This document shows positions 22,130-32,589 of a stretch of 64,000 nt of DNA, piece after piece. Location: the NCBI RefSeq assembly GCF_007570865.1, contig NZ_VLPS01000001.1:496001-560000 (forward strand). The letters are read 5' to 3'. The position numbers and the translations under genes are program-made. Within the stretch, counting starts at the first letter, position 1; every line of letters begins with the position of its first letter. The DNA comes from Atlantibacter subterraneus (GTDB lineage: Bacteria; Pseudomonadota; Gammaproteobacteria; Enterobacterales; Enterobacteriaceae). The notes under the pieces were generated by a model. It searched no databases. It had not been told where the DNA came from and saw only the letters and a program-made list of their open reading frames with translations.

Positions 22130-23347
22130 ATGGGCTTTTCTCAAGCGGTCAGCGGCCTGAATGCTGCGGCCTCCAACCTGGACGTGATTGGCAACAACAT
22201 TGCCAACTCCGCGACCTACGGTTTTAAATCCGCTTCCGTTTCTTTTGCGGATATGTTCGCCGGCTCTAAAGTGGGCCTCGGCGTTAAAGTCGCGGCGGTG
22301 ACCCAGGACTTCAGCGACGGCATCACCACCAATACCGGTCGTGGCCTCGATGTCGCCATTAGCCAGAACGGCTTTTTCCGCCTGGTGGACAGCAACGGTT
22401 CGGTGTTTTACAGCCGTAACGGCCAGTTCAAACTGGATGAAAGCCGCAACCTGACCAACATGCAGGGCATGCAGGTAACCGGCTACCCGGCAACCGGTAC
22501 CCCGCCGACCATTCAGCAGGGTGCCAACCCGGTTGGCCTGACCATCCCGAACACCCTGATGCCGGCAAAAGTGACCACCACTGCGTCAATGGTGGTCAAT
22601 CTCAACTCCTCGGATAAAACCATCGAGGCGGGCGTAGCGTTTAACCCGACCAACGCCGATAGCTACAACAAAAAGGGCAGCGTCACGGTATTCGATACCC
22701 AGGGTAACGCCCATGACATGAACGTCTACTTCCGTAAAAACGCCGACAGCAGCTGGGCGGTGTACTACCAGGACAGCAGCGTGGCGAACAGCCCGGTTTC
22801 CGCGCCGACCACCATGACTTTTGACGGCAACGGTAACCTGACGGCACCGACCAACCCGGCGACGATTGCGATGACGCCTGGCTCGCTGAACGGCGTAGCG
22901 CCAACGCCGTTTACCCTGGATTTCACCGGTTCAATGCAGCAGAACACTGGCTCCAACAATATCGTCTCTACCGAGCAGAACGGCTATAAGCCGGGCGACC
23001 TGGTGAGCTATCAGATTAACGATGACGGCACCGTAGTCGGCAACTACTCCAACGAGAAGCAGCAGCTGCTGGGCCAGATCGTGCTGGCAAACTTTGCCAA
23101 CCCGGAAGGGCTCTCATCCCAGGGCGATAACCTGTGGGAAGCGAGCAACGCGTCCGGCGTGGCGCTGCTGGGCACCGCGGGCAGCGGCAACTTCGGCCAG
23201 TTGACCAACGGCGCGCTGGAAGCCTCTAACGTCGATCTGAGTAAAGAGCTGGTCAACATGATCGTGGCCCAGCGTAACTACCAGTCCAACGCCCAGACCA
23301 TCAAAACCCAGGACCAGATCCTGAACACGCTGGTTAACCTGCGTTAA
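22130..23347 (+). CDS. flgE: Flagellar hook protein FlgE
   Basis: Structural subunit of the hook. It has 405 residues (E. coli 402). The N-terminus MGFSQAVSGLNAAASNLDVIGNNIANSATYGFKSA and the C-terminus (SNVDLSKELVNMIVAQRNYQSNAQTIKTQDQILNTLVNLR, given here as position 366-405) form the coiled D0 region shared by axial proteins. The middle domains are more variable, as expected for surface-exposed parts. AGGAG precedes the ATG. Confidence 0.97.
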   Translation: MGFSQAVSGLNAAASNLDVIGNNIANSATYGFKSASVSFADMFAGSKVGLGVKVAAVTQDFSDGITTNTGRGLDVAISQNGFFRLVDSNGSVFYSRNGQFKLDESRNLTNMQGMQVTGYPATGTPPTIQQGANPVGLTIPNTLMPAKVTTTASMVVNLNSSDKTIEAGVAFNPTNADSYNKKGSVTVFDTQGNAHDMNVYFRKNADSSWAVYYQDSSVANSPVSAPTTMTFDGNGNLTAPTNPATIAMTPGSLNGVAPTPFTLDFTGSMQQNTGSNNIVSTEQNGYKPGDLVSYQINDDGTVVGNYSNEKQQLLGQIVLANFANPEGLSSQGDNLWEASNASGVALLGTAGSGNFGQLTNGALEASNVDLSKELVNMIVAQRNYQSNAQTIKTQDQILNTLVNLR

Positions 23348-23366
23348 TGCCTGACGGGACGGCCTA

Positions 23367-24122
23367 ATGGATCACGCTATTTATACCGCTATGGGGGCTG
23401 CCAGCCAGACCCTGAACCAACAGGCGGTCAATGCCAGCAACCTGGCGAATGCTTCTACGCCGGGTTTCCGCGCCCAGCTTACCGCGCTGCGCGCGGTGCC
23501 GGTGGAAGGCTTATCGCTGCCGACCCGCACCCTGGTGGCGGCATCCACGCCAGGGGCCAATATGTCCCAGGGGGCGCTGGATTATACCTCGCGTCCGCTG
23601 GACGTGGCGCTGCAGCAGGACGGCTGGATCGCCGTACAGAGCGCGGCGGGAACCGAAGCCTATACCCGTAACGGGAATATCCAGGTCACTGCCGGGGGGC
23701 AGTTGACCATTCAGGGTAATCCGGTGATGGGCGACGGCGGCCCGATTGTGGTACCGGAAGGCGCGGAAATCACCATCGCGGCGGACGGCACCATTTCGGC
23801 GCTCAACCCCGGCGACCCGCCAAACACCGTCGCACCGGTAGGCCGTCTGAAACTGGTAAAGGCCGATGGGAATGAGATCGTGCGCGGCGATGACGGATTA
23901 TTCCGCTTAAGCGCCGCCGCGCAGGCGCAGCGCGGCCCGATGTTGCAGGCCGACCCGAGCATCCGCGTGATGTCCGGCGTGCTGGAAGGCAGCAACGTCA
24001 AACCCGTCGAAGCGATGACCGATATGATCGCCAACGCCCGACGCTTCGAGATGCAGATGAAAATTATCTCCAGCGTCGATGAAAATTCTCAGCGGGCTAA
24101 CCAGCTGCTGTCGATGACTTAA
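23367..24122 (+). CDS. flgF: Flagellar proximal rod protein FlgF
   Basis: Rod protein of 251 residues, the same as E. coli FlgF. It starts MDHAIYTAMGAASQTLNQQAVNASNLANASTPGF, a variant of the axial motif, and ends in the ARRFEMQMKIISSVDENSQRANQLLSMT helix. It is 19 bases after flgE and 12 bases before flgG, within the class 2 operon. Confidence 0.97.
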   Translation: MDHAIYTAMGAASQTLNQQAVNASNLANASTPGFRAQLTALRAVPVEGLSLPTRTLVAASTPGANMSQGALDYTSRPLDVALQQDGWIAVQSAAGTEAYTRNGNIQVTAGGQLTIQGNPVMGDGGPIVVPEGAEITIAADGTISALNPGDPPNTVAPVGRLKLVKADGNEIVRGDDGLFRLSAAAQAQRGPMLQADPSIRVMSGVLEGSNVKPVEAMTDMIANARRFEMQMKIISSVDENSQRANQLLSMT

Positions 24123-24125
24123 TAA

Positions 24126-24917
<792 letters not shown>

Positions 24918-24972
24918 CGTGATCCCGGCGCGGTTCACGCCGCGCCGGGCACGAATACTGAAGATGAAAGCA

Positions 24973-25671
24973 ATGCAAAATACCGGTGCGCAATATCGCC
25001 CTCTATTCATCGCCCTGATGGTGACGTTATCCGGGTGTGCCTGGGTCCCCTCGAAGCCGCTGGTGCAGGGCGCGACAACCGCGCAGCCCGCGCCAGGCGC
25101 CGCGCCGGTGGTCAACGGTTCTATTTTCCAGTCCGCCCAGCCGATTAACTACGGCTACCAGCCGCTGTTTGAAGACCGCCGACCGCGCAATATCGGCGAT
25201 ACCCTGACGATTGTCCTGCAGGAAAACGTCAGCGCCAGCAAGAGTTCCTCGGCTAACGCCAGCCGCGACGGCAAAACCAACTTCGGCTTTGACGCCGTGC
25301 CGCGCTATCTACAAGGATTATTCGGCAACGACCGCGCCACCGTGGACGCTTCCGGCGGCAACAGCTTTAACGGCAAAGGCGGCGCTAACGCCAGCAACAC
25401 CTTCAGCGGCACGCTTACCGTGACCGTCGACCAGGTACTGGCGAACGGCAACCTGCACGTGGTGGGCGAAAAACAGATCGCCATCAACCAGGGCACAGAA
25501 TTCATTCGTTTCTCCGGTGTCGTGAACCCACGCACCATCAGCGGCAGCAACACCGTTCCGTCCACCAACGTGGCGGATGCGCGTATCGAATATGTCGGCA
25601 ACGGCTATATCAACGAAGCGCAGAACATGGGCTGGCTGCAGCGTTTCTTCCTTAACTTATCGCCGATGTAA
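24973..25671 (+). CDS. flgH: Flagellar L-ring lipoprotein FlgH
   Basis: Outer-membrane lipoprotein that forms the L ring around the rod. The ATG at 24973 ([10 protein letters not shown]) gives 232 residues, the same as E. coli; an ATG at 24964 and a longer frame are also open, so the start is likely but not certain. The lipobox is L19-S-G-C22. The body from [53 protein letters not shown] is nearly invariant. It works with FlgI and FlgA, also encoded here. Confidence 0.95.
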   Translation: MQNTGAQYRPLFIALMVTLSGCAWVPSKPLVQGATTAQPAPGAAPVVNGSIFQSAQPINYGYQPLFEDRRPRNIGDTLTIVLQENVSASKSSSANASRDGKTNFGFDAVPRYLQGLFGNDRATVDASGGNSFNGKGGANASNTFSGTLTVTVDQVLANGNLHVVGEKQIAINQGTEFIRFSGVVNPRTISGSNTVPSTNVADARIEYVGNGYINEAQNMGWLQRFFLNLSPM

Positions 25672-25682
25672 GCGAGGTGACT

Positions 25683-26780
25683 ATGTTGAAATCACTCCTC
25701 ACAATCGGGTTGTTGCTGGTGGCGTCGTTCGCCCAGGCCGACCGTATTCGTGACCTCACAAGCGTACAGGGCGTACGGGAAAACTCCTTGATTGGCTACG
25801 GCCTGGTGGTTGGCCTGGACGGAACGGGCGACCAGACCACCCAGACGCCGTTTACCACCCAGAGCCTGAATAACATGCTCTCCCAGTTAGGCATTACCGT
25901 GCCGCCGGGCACCAACATGCAGCTGAAAAACGTCGCGGCGGTGATGGTGACCGCGTCGTTCCCGGCCTTCGCCCGCCAGGGGCAGACCATCGATGTGGTG
26001 GTGTCCTCAATGGGTAACGCCAAAAGCCTGCGCGGCGGCACGTTGTTGATGACCCCGCTGAAAGGCGTGGACAACCAGGTTTACGCGCTGGCCCAGGGTA
26101 ACATTCTGGTCGGCGGCGCGGGCGCGTCGGCAGGCGGCAGTAGCGTTCAGGTTAACCAACTGAACGGCGGGCGCATCACCAACGGCGCGGTGGTGGAGCG
26201 CGAGTTGCCCAGCCAGTTCGGCACCAGCAACACCCTGAATCTGCAACTGAATCAGGAAGATTTCACCCTGGCCCAGCAAATCACCGACACCATTAACCGC
26301 GCGCGCGGCTACGGCAGCGCCACGGCGCTGGACTCCCGCACCATTCAGGTGCGCGTGCCGACCGGCGGCAGCTCCCAGGTGCGCTTCCTGGCGGATATCC
26401 AGAATCTGGAAGTCAGGGTCGCTCCGCAGGATGCCCGGGTGATTATCAACTCGCGCACCGGCTCGGTAGTGATGAACCGTGAAGTCACGCTGGACAGCTG
26501 CGCAGTGGCGCAGGGCAATCTGTCGGTGACCGTCAACCGCCAGCTGGACGTCAGCCAGCCGGATACGCCGTTCGGCGGTGGGCAGACGGTGGTGACGCCG
26601 AACACCCAGATCGATATGCGTCAGAGCGGCGGCTCGCTGCAAAGCGTACAGTCCAGCGCCAGCCTGAACAGCGTGGTGCGGGCGCTTAACGCGCTGGGCG
26701 CGACGCCGATGGATTTGATGTCGATTCTACAATCGATGCAAACGGCGGGCTGCCTGCGCGCCAAACTGGAAATCATCTAG
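25683..26780 (+). CDS. flgI: Flagellar P-ring protein FlgI
   Basis: Periplasmic protein that forms the P ring in the peptidoglycan layer. The ATG at 25683 follows GCGAGGTGACT and gives 365 residues, the same as E. coli; a GTG two codons upstream would overlap that binding site. The signal peptide ends in ASFAQA before [21 protein letters not shown]. Two cysteines (in LDSCAVAQ and TAGCLRAK) fit the disulfide that stabilises FlgI in enterobacteria. Confidence 0.97.
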   Translation: MLKSLLTIGLLLVASFAQADRIRDLTSVQGVRENSLIGYGLVVGLDGTGDQTTQTPFTTQSLNNMLSQLGITVPPGTNMQLKNVAAVMVTASFPAFARQGQTIDVVVSSMGNAKSLRGGTLLMTPLKGVDNQVYALAQGNILVGGAGASAGGSSVQVNQLNGGRITNGAVVERELPSQFGTSNTLNLQLNQEDFTLAQQITDTINRARGYGSATALDSRTIQVRVPTGGSSQVRFLADIQNLEVRVAPQDARVIINSRTGSVVMNREVTLDSCAVAQGNLSVTVNRQLDVSQPDTPFGGGQTVVTPNTQIDMRQSGGSLQSVQSSASLNSVVRALNALGATPMDLMSILQSMQTAGCLRAKLEII

Positions 26781-26789
26781 GTCATTGTT

Positions 26790-27737
26790 ATGCTGAACGA
26801 CACCAAACTGCTCTCCAGCGCCGCGTGGGACGCGAACTCGCTGAACGATCTGAAAGCCAAAGCGGGGCAGGACCCGAAGGCGAACGTCAAAGCGGTGGCC
26901 CAGCAGGTCGAAGGCATGTTTGTCCAGATGATGCTGAAAAGCATGCGTGAGGCGCTGCCGAAAGACGGCCTGTTCAGCAGCGACCAGACGCGGCTTTACA
27001 CCAGCATGTATGACCAGCAAATCGCCCAGCATTTGTCTGGCGGTAAGGGGCTGGGCCTTGCGGACGCCATGGTTAAGCAGATGACCAGCGAATCCCAGCA
27101 GCCTGCCGAAACGCCGGACCAGGTGCCGCTGAAGTTCGATCTGGAAACCATCAACCGCTACCAGACCCAGACCCTGGCACAGACCGTGCGCCAGGCGGTG
27201 CCACGCGCGCCGTCCCAGGAGGAACCGCTCAGCGGCGACAGCAAAGACTTCCTGGCGGCGCTGTCGTTGCCTGCCAAACTGGCCAGCGAGCAGAGCGGCG
27301 TGCCGCATCATCTGATTCTGGCCCAGGCGGCGCTGGAATCCGGCTGGGGACAACGCCAGATTTTAAAAGCCAACGGCGAGCCGAGCTTCAACCTGTTCGG
27401 CATTAAAGCCAGCCCCGGCTGGAAAGGCGAAGTGGCGGAAATCACCACTACCGAATATGAAAACGGCGAAGCCAAAAAGGTGAAGGCCAAATTCCGCGCT
27501 TACGGCTCGTATCTGGAAGCGCTGTCGGATTACGTCAACTTACTGACCCGCAATCCGCGCTATGCCGCCGTGACCAGCGCGGCGACGGCGGAGCAGGGCG
27601 CGACGGCCCTGCAAAACGCCGGTTACGCCACCGATCCTCACTACGCCCGCAAGCTGACCACCATGATTGGCCAGCTGAAAGCGATGAGCGAAAAAGTCTC
27701 CAAAGCTTATAGCAACGATATTTCGACTTTGTTCTGA
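26790..27737 (+). CDS. flgJ: Flagellar rod assembly protein / muramidase FlgJ
   Basis: Two-domain protein of 315 residues (E. coli 313): an N-terminal rod-cap domain (about 1-150) and a C-terminal peptidoglycan hydrolase (glucosaminidase-type) domain that opens the wall for the rod. The catalytic glutamate lies in QAALESGWGQRQI (about residue 186). PSFNLFGIKA and YVNLLTRNPRYAA are further conserved parts of the hydrolase fold. It ends the flgB-J operon; flgKL follow with their own promoter. Confidence 0.97.
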   Translation: MLNDTKLLSSAAWDANSLNDLKAKAGQDPKANVKAVAQQVEGMFVQMMLKSMREALPKDGLFSSDQTRLYTSMYDQQIAQHLSGGKGLGLADAMVKQMTSESQQPAETPDQVPLKFDLETINRYQTQTLAQTVRQAVPRAPSQEEPLSGDSKDFLAALSLPAKLASEQSGVPHHLILAQAALESGWGQRQILKANGEPSFNLFGIKASPGWKGEVAEITTTEYENGEAKKVKAKFRAYGSYLEALSDYVNLLTRNPRYAAVTSAATAEQGATALQNAGYATDPHYARKLTTMIGQLKAMSEKVSKAYSNDISTLF

Positions 27738-27744
27738 AAATGCC

Positions 27745-27771
27745 TCAAGTCTGGTAGCACGCTGCCGATAA
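27745..27771 (+). promoter_or_regulatory. Sigma-28 (FliA) promoter of flgKL
   Basis: TCAAGTCT, an 11-base spacer and GCCGATAA match the class 3 flagellar promoter consensus. It lies just after flgJ and 42 bases before the flgK ATG. Confidence 0.9.
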
Positions 27772-27813
27772 CGGTAAGCAGGAACCGAGTCTGAAAGTTC
27801 ATAAGGAACCTCC

Positions 27814-29457
27814 ATGTCCAGTAGCTTAATTAACAGCGCAATGAGCGGCCTTTCTGCGGCTCAGGCGGCACTGAATACTGTCAGTAACAACATCAACAAT
27901 TACAATGTTGCGGGCTATACCCGTCAGACGACGGTGCTTTCTCAGGCCAACAGTACGCTGGGTGCCGGTGGATGGGTGGGCAATGGCGTTAACGTCACCG
28001 GTGTACACCGTGAATATGACGCGTTTATCTCCAATCAGTTACGCGCCGCGCAGAACCAGAGCAGCGGCCTGACGACGCGCTATGAGCAGATGTCGAAAAT
28101 CGACAATATGCTCTCCAGCAGCACCAACACGCTGTCGTCCACCATGCAAGATTTCTTCAAAACCATGCAGACGCTGGTGAGTAATGCGGAAGATCCGGCG
28201 GCGCGCCAGGCACTGTTGGGCAAGGCGGAAGGGTTGGTTAACCAGTTCCGCGTCACCGACCAGTATCTGCGCGATCAGAATAAAGAAGTGAATGGCTCTA
28301 TTACCACCAGCGTTAGCCAGATCAACACTTACGCGAAGCAAATCGCTAACCTGAACGACCAGATTTCACGCCTGACCGGCGTGGGCGCTGGAGCCTCGCC
28401 GAACGATTTGCTCGATCAGCGCGACCAGCTGGTATCTGAACTTAACAAGATCGTTGGCGTGGAAGTGACGGTTCAGGATGGCGGCACTTACAACGTGACC
28501 GTCGGCAACGGCTACACCCTGGTGCAGGGCAGCACCGCGAACCAGCTGGCGGCAGTGGCGTCCAGCGCCGATCCGTCGCGCACGACGGTGGCGTTTGTCG
28601 ATAAGACCGCGGGCAACGTGGAAATCCCGGAAAAATTACTCGGCACCGGCAGTCTCGGCGGCCTGATGACCTTCCGCGCCCAGGATTTGGACCAGACGCG
28701 TAACTCTCTGAACCAGATGGCGCTGGCGTTTGCCGATGCGTTCAACACCCAGCATAAAGCGGGTGTGGATGCGAATAACAAGGAAGGCACCGATTTCTTC
28801 GGCTTCGGTAAACCTGAAGCGTTGAGCAATGCCAAAAACAGCAAGCCGGGCGCAACCTTTGAGGTGAGCTTCGCGAAGACATCTGAAGTCCAGGCGTCGG
28901 ATTATAAGGTCACCCGCGTCAACGGCGAATGGCAGGTGACGCGTTTGTCTGACAATGCCAGCGTGAAGCCGACCGATAACGGCGACTCCATCGAGTTCGA
29001 CGGTCTGAAAATCGACATTACCGGTACGGCAGCCAATAACGATTCGTTTATGGTGAAGCCAGTTACCAACGCCATTATCAATATGGAAGTGAAGATTAAG
29101 GACGAGTCGAAAATCGCCATGGCAGGTGGGTTAGACAGCGGCGAGAGCGACAACACCAACGGCCAGAAGCTGCTCGACTTGCAGAACAATAAAATGGTCG
29201 GCGGCAATAAAACCTTTAACGATGCCTATGCCAGCCTGGTGAGTGACGTCGGCAACAAGACCAGCACGCTCAAAGTCACCAGCACCACCCAGAGCAACGT
29301 GGTGGTGCAGTTGACCAACCAGCAGCAGTCCATCTCCGGGGTCAACCTCGACGAAGAGTACGGCAATCTGCAACGTTTCCAGCAATATTACCTGGCGAAT
29401 GCCCAGGTGCTTCAGACGGCATCCACGCTGTTTGATGCGCTGCTGTCCATCCGCTAA
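27814..29457 (+). CDS. flgK: Flagellar hook-associated protein 1 FlgK
   Basis: First hook-filament junction protein, exported with the help of FlgN. It has 547 residues (E. coli 547). The N-terminal axial motif is SSLINSAMSGLSAAQAALNTVSNNINNYNVAGYTRQ and the C-terminus GVNLDEEYGNLQRFQQYYLANAQVLQTASTLFDALLSIR is typical. AAGGAACCTCC is the ribosome binding site. The middle domain (about 340-440) is more variable and rich in Asn and Lys. Confidence 0.97.
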   Translation: MSSSLINSAMSGLSAAQAALNTVSNNINNYNVAGYTRQTTVLSQANSTLGAGGWVGNGVNVTGVHREYDAFISNQLRAAQNQSSGLTTRYEQMSKIDNMLSSSTNTLSSTMQDFFKTMQTLVSNAEDPAARQALLGKAEGLVNQFRVTDQYLRDQNKEVNGSITTSVSQINTYAKQIANLNDQISRLTGVGAGASPNDLLDQRDQLVSELNKIVGVEVTVQDGGTYNVTVGNGYTLVQGSTANQLAAVASSADPSRTTVAFVDKTAGNVEIPEKLLGTGSLGGLMTFRAQDLDQTRNSLNQMALAFADAFNTQHKAGVDANNKEGTDFFGFGKPEALSNAKNSKPGATFEVSFAKTSEVQASDYKVTRVNGEWQVTRLSDNASVKPTDNGDSIEFDGLKIDITGTAANNDSFMVKPVTNAIINMEVKIKDESKIAMAGGLDSGESDNTNGQKLLDLQNNKMVGGNKTFNDAYASLVSDVGNKTSTLKVTSTTQSNVVVQLTNQQQSISGVNLDEEYGNLQRFQQYYLANAQVLQTASTLFDALLSIR

Positions 29458-29472
29458 CGGGAGAATTGATCG

Positions 29473-30435
29473 ATGCGTATCAGTACTCAAATGATGTACC
29501 AGCAGAATATGCGCGGCATTACCAACGCGCAGACCGAATGGCTGGGTTACGGGGAGCAAATGTCCACCGGCAAACGGGTGAACAAAGCGTCGGACGATCC
29601 GATTGCCGCTGCGCAGGCGGTGGTGCTGTCCCAGGCGCAGGCCGAAAACAGCCAGTACACCCAGGCGCGTTCGTTCGCGACCCAGAAAGTCTCGCTGGAA
29701 ACCAGTGTGCTTACTCAGGTCACCACCGCGATCCAGACCGCGCAGGAAAAAATCGTTCAGGCAGGCAACGGCACGCTGAGCGATGATGACCGCGCATCGC
29801 TGGCTACCGATTTGCAGGGGATCCGCGACCAGCTGTTGAACCTGGCGAACAGCACCGACGGCAACGGACGCTATATTTTCGCCGGTTTTAAAACCGCTAC
29901 CCCTCCCTTCAGCGGCGACGCGGGCAATATCGAATATAAAGGCGGGAGTGAGCAAATCACCCAAAAGGTGGATTCCGCGCGCAGCATGGTGATTGGCCAT
30001 ACCGGTGATTCGGTTTTTATGAACATCACCAGCAATGCCGTACCTGAGCCAGCAGGCAGCACTCAGGAGAAAAGCCTGTTTAATATGCTCGACACCGCTA
30101 TTGCCGCGCTGAAAACGCCAAAAACCGGGGCCACGGAAGATGAGCAGGCCGCTCTGGATGCGGTTATTGATAAAACCAACCGCGGCCTGAAAAACTCGCT
30201 CAACAATGTATTGACCGTGCAGGCCGAACTGGGTACTCAGCTGGCCGAGCTGAGCAGCCTGGATACCCTGGGCAGCGATCGCGCACTCGGGCAAACGCAA
30301 CAGATGAGTAATCTGATTGATGCGGACTGGAACTCGGTGATTTCATCCTATGTGATGCAGCAAGCCGCGCTTCAGGCCTCTTATAAAACCTTCACCGATA
30401 TGCAGGGCATGTCGCTGTTTCAGTTGAACCGCTAA
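29473..30435 (+). CDS. flgL: Flagellar hook-associated protein 3 FlgL
   Basis: Second junction protein, related to flagellin, joining FlgK to the filament. It has 320 residues (E. coli 317). The flagellin-like N-terminus MRISTQMMYQQNMRGITNAQTEW and the C-terminus ending in ASYKTFTDMQGMSLFQLNR are conserved. It starts 16 bases after flgK and ends the flagellar cluster; a strong terminator follows. In E. coli rne comes next, while here four extra genes intervene. Confidence 0.97.
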   Translation: MRISTQMMYQQNMRGITNAQTEWLGYGEQMSTGKRVNKASDDPIAAAQAVVLSQAQAENSQYTQARSFATQKVSLETSVLTQVTTAIQTAQEKIVQAGNGTLSDDDRASLATDLQGIRDQLLNLANSTDGNGRYIFAGFKTATPPFSGDAGNIEYKGGSEQITQKVDSARSMVIGHTGDSVFMNITSNAVPEPAGSTQEKSLFNMLDTAIAALKTPKTGATEDEQAALDAVIDKTNRGLKNSLNNVLTVQAELGTQLAELSSLDTLGSDRALGQTQQMSNLIDADWNSVISSYVMQQAALQASYKTFTDMQGMSLFQLNR

Positions 30436-30477
30436 GGCGAAAGATTTGAGCATATTTTGAAACTGGATATGCTTTAT

Positions 30478-30511
30478 GCCCGCTTCCGCACCCCGGAGCG
30501 GGCTTTTTTTT
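30478..30511 (+). terminator. Intrinsic terminator of flgKL
   Basis: GCCCGCT and AGCGGGC form a stable stem followed by eight T residues. It lies about 43 bases past the flgL stop. Confidence 0.92.
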
Positions 30512-30526
30512 ATCTCATAATGACGG

Positions 30527-31174
30527 CTAGTCCACCGTCCAGGCTTCTGAGTATTTACGGTCGGCGAACATCTCTTTCAGGCCTGCGGTTTGTTTCAGAC
30601 GCAGCACCTCATCGGGTTCCATCCCCAGTTCTTTCGCTATCTGTTCATCAGTCCAGCCGTAGTGGCAGAGCTCCAGAACCAGCTCAGACATGGCGGGAAC
30701 CTGATGCTTGCCCCGGGCGCGGTTATGGCGAACGGTAGAGGCAATGTTCGCCTCGCGTCCACCCCGATCCGCCGGAAGAAAAACCACCGGCATATAACCG
30801 CGCAGCCGCGCCACCAGCGTGCGGTCTTTTAACCCGGCGCGGAAACGATGCGCTCCATCAACCAGGTTCAGCGTCTCCTCCGGCGACGGCGTCACCACCA
30901 CCGGCTGGGTATAGCCGTCTTTGATCAGCGAATGCGCCAGCAGTTTGCGTTCAGCCGCCGCCATCACGTTTGGGTTGTAGTTGTTTTCTTTTAGCTGCGT
31001 GGCTTTGATCCACACAACACAATCTACCGGCTCCTGCTTAAAGGGGCTCAGGGTATGAAGATGGCGTTTAATCTGATTGAGCGCATCAATACGTTTTTCC
31101 TCAGATAATCCCTTCAACCACTCGGTGAGCGGCGCCAGTAAATCCGCGAGGGCGGGGGTCATAGTACTTGCCAT
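30527..31174 (-). CDS. ibrB: IbrB-like ParB/sulfiredoxin-fold protein
   Basis: Predicted nucleotide- or DNA-binding protein of 215 residues, resembling IbrB of E. coli ECOR-9 and YbdM. The ParB/Srx core spans about residues 50-155, with L104-V-D-G-A-H-R at the nucleotide-binding loop and TVRHNRARGKH at 147-157. A helix-turn-helix follows (GWTDEQIAKELGMEPDEVLRL, split at about 173-193). The sulfiredoxin cysteine is absent, so it is not a sulfiredoxin. The ATG at 31174 has AGGAG 11 bases upstream; an ATG at 31162 forms an ATGA overlap with the ibrA stop. Either start implies tight coupling with ibrA. In ECOR-9 IbrA and IbrB activate eib genes; the activity is unknown. Confidence 0.8.
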   Translation of the reverse strand: MASTMTPALADLLAPLTEWLKGLSEEKRIDALNQIKRHLHTLSPFKQEPVDCVVWIKATQLKENNYNPNVMAAAERKLLAHSLIKDGYTQPVVVTPSPEETLNLVDGAHRFRAGLKDRTLVARLRGYMPVVFLPADRGGREANIASTVRHNRARGKHQVPAMSELVLELCHYGWTDEQIAKELGMEPDEVLRLKQTAGLKEMFADRKYSEAWTVD

Positions 31175-32403
31175 AGTTTACGTTTCTCCTGAACGCGCTT
31201 TTTCCAGCGGTCGTAATGATGAGTACGGGTCGGGCTGAACGACAGCGACCGGCACCAGTAGTCGTTGCGTAGCAGGGTGCGGCAGATGCGCCGCCATGAT
31301 GGAACATCGCGGCTGCCGGTGTCTTTGTCCTGGCAATCGGGAATATCATCCGGATAGTCCCGATTGCGGTACCACTGTAGGTAAATGGCGATCTTGTTAC
31401 GGTAATGCTCTGCCGTAGACGGCGGCAGGCTGTCGAGTAAAAACAGCGCGTACTCTTTCCAGGTTTTATTCTGTGGCTTGACGAGCTGCCCCTGACCATA
31501 AAATCCGTTGCGCTCGGCGGCGTATAACTCTCCGGTATGCGCGCCGCTTACCCGTCGGCAGATCCGGTCCCACAGTTCCGGTTCAAGAACATGAAATAAC
31601 CATAGCCCGGCGCGCTGTTCCGGGCCGAATGGCTCGCAAATTCGCATATAGCGTGGCTTTACTCCCGCCTGGTGCATCAGTTCATACAGCGGATTGCACA
31701 GCGCGCGCGTCCGGGCGAACCAGGACCAGACATCCGCTGTTCGCCAGTCATAGACAGGCGAAACGGTGCAGGCACCAGAGGTCATACTGGATGTGGTCCA
31801 GGGCTTATCCACGCTGTAGCGATTTTTGCGGCGGTCACAAATGCTCTGAAAACGCATTAAAGACTCATCGGCGCGCATGCCCGTCAGGATGGCGGTGGGG
31901 GTGATGGGCTCGACGCGGGCCAGCCAGTCGTTAAAGGCGGGGACAAAATCTTCAAAGGTTATACCGGGGGTATAAAACGGGAAAAAAACGGGATCGGTAA
32001 TGGCGTCGTCCGGCGGAGTGCGAACCCATTCAATACCGGGTTCCCAGGCTGTCCATTCCGGTTGGCAGGCTGATGTGCCATTGACGGTGGTGACAGGCAG
32101 CGCGATCCAATAAAAGGTTTCCGTACAGTCGGCATATAGGCTCTTCATCGCCTGAATATGATTGATGGTGTACTGAAACTGCACCTCCCAGTCGATAAAC
32201 ATGACGCTAAACTTTCTGTTACGCTTACGCGCCTCCCGCGCCGTGAGATGAAATAATAAAGTGGAGTCTTTCCCGCCGGAAAAGGAAACGCAAACGCGGG
32301 AAAAGGTATCGAAAACCCATGAAATCCGCTTAACAGCCGCATCGTAGACATCCATATTGAGCGGGATTTTTCGATCCCGTGATGTTGCCTGGATAGTGCT
32401 CAT
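31159..32403 (-). CDS. ibrA: IbrA-like PAPS-reductase/PP-loop ATPase (DUF3440)
   Basis: Predicted PP-loop ATP pyrophosphatase of 414 residues, similar in length and sequence to E. coli YbdN and to IbrA. The N-terminal domain carries S42-G-G-K-D-S47, which binds the pyrophosphate of ATP. FIDWEVQF, GMRADES and PVYDWRTADVWSWF are further family blocks, and the C-terminal DUF3440 region includes RICEPFGPEQRAGLW and NDYWCRSLSFSP. The ECGLH motif of true PAPS reductases is not seen, so sulfate reduction is unlikely. GGGAATGTT precedes the ATG. It overlaps ibrB and lies 186 bases downstream of the MFS gene on the same strand. Confidence 0.85.
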   Translation of the reverse strand: MSTIQATSRDRKIPLNMDVYDAAVKRISWVFDTFSRVCVSFSGGKDSTLLFHLTAREARKRNRKFSVMFIDWEVQFQYTINHIQAMKSLYADCTETFYWIALPVTTVNGTSACQPEWTAWEPGIEWVRTPPDDAITDPVFFPFYTPGITFEDFVPAFNDWLARVEPITPTAILTGMRADESLMRFQSICDRRKNRYSVDKPWTTSSMTSGACTVSPVYDWRTADVWSWFARTRALCNPLYELMHQAGVKPRYMRICEPFGPEQRAGLWLFHVLEPELWDRICRRVSGAHTGELYAAERNGFYGQGQLVKPQNKTWKEYALFLLDSLPPSTAEHYRNKIAIYLQWYRNRDYPDDIPDCQDKDTGSRDVPSWRRICRTLLRNDYWCRSLSFSPTRTHHYDRWKKRVQEKRKLWQVL

Positions 32404-32589
32404 AACATTCCCTTTTGTCCGTTCCTGGATAATGACGCCCGGCGTAATCCGTATTGCCGGGCCTGACTTAAGATCGAGTTACTTACTCTGTAGCTATTAA
32501 TTATCAGTGACTTAGTACTTCCTGTAACAGCCGAATGGTAGCGCAAATTGATAGTTGGATGAGTACTCTGCCCCGGTTTTAGGAATTTG
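32404..32589 (-). promoter_or_regulatory. AT-rich ibrAB upstream region
   Basis: This 186-base gap is AT-richer than its surroundings. On the minus strand TTACAG, about 18 bases and TAATTA could be a weak promoter, followed by the palindrome GAGTAAGTAACTC. No terminator is obvious after the MFS gene, so ibrAB could also be read from upstream. Confidence 0.35.

Noticed and set aside
29131-30300. Long open frame of 389 codons on the minus strand across flgK and flgL
   Set aside because: It is antisense to two clear flagellar genes, has low-complexity mirrored composition, and no family resemblance; high G+C genes often leave such open frames.
30527-31174. Sulfiredoxin annotation for ibrB
   Set aside because: The fold is shared, but the catalytic cysteine of sulfiredoxin is not present in the DGAHR loop.
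31159-32403. PAPS reductase (CysH) annotation for ibrA
   Set aside because: The PP-loop is present but the C-terminal ECGLH catalytic motif is not, and the DUF3440 part is different.
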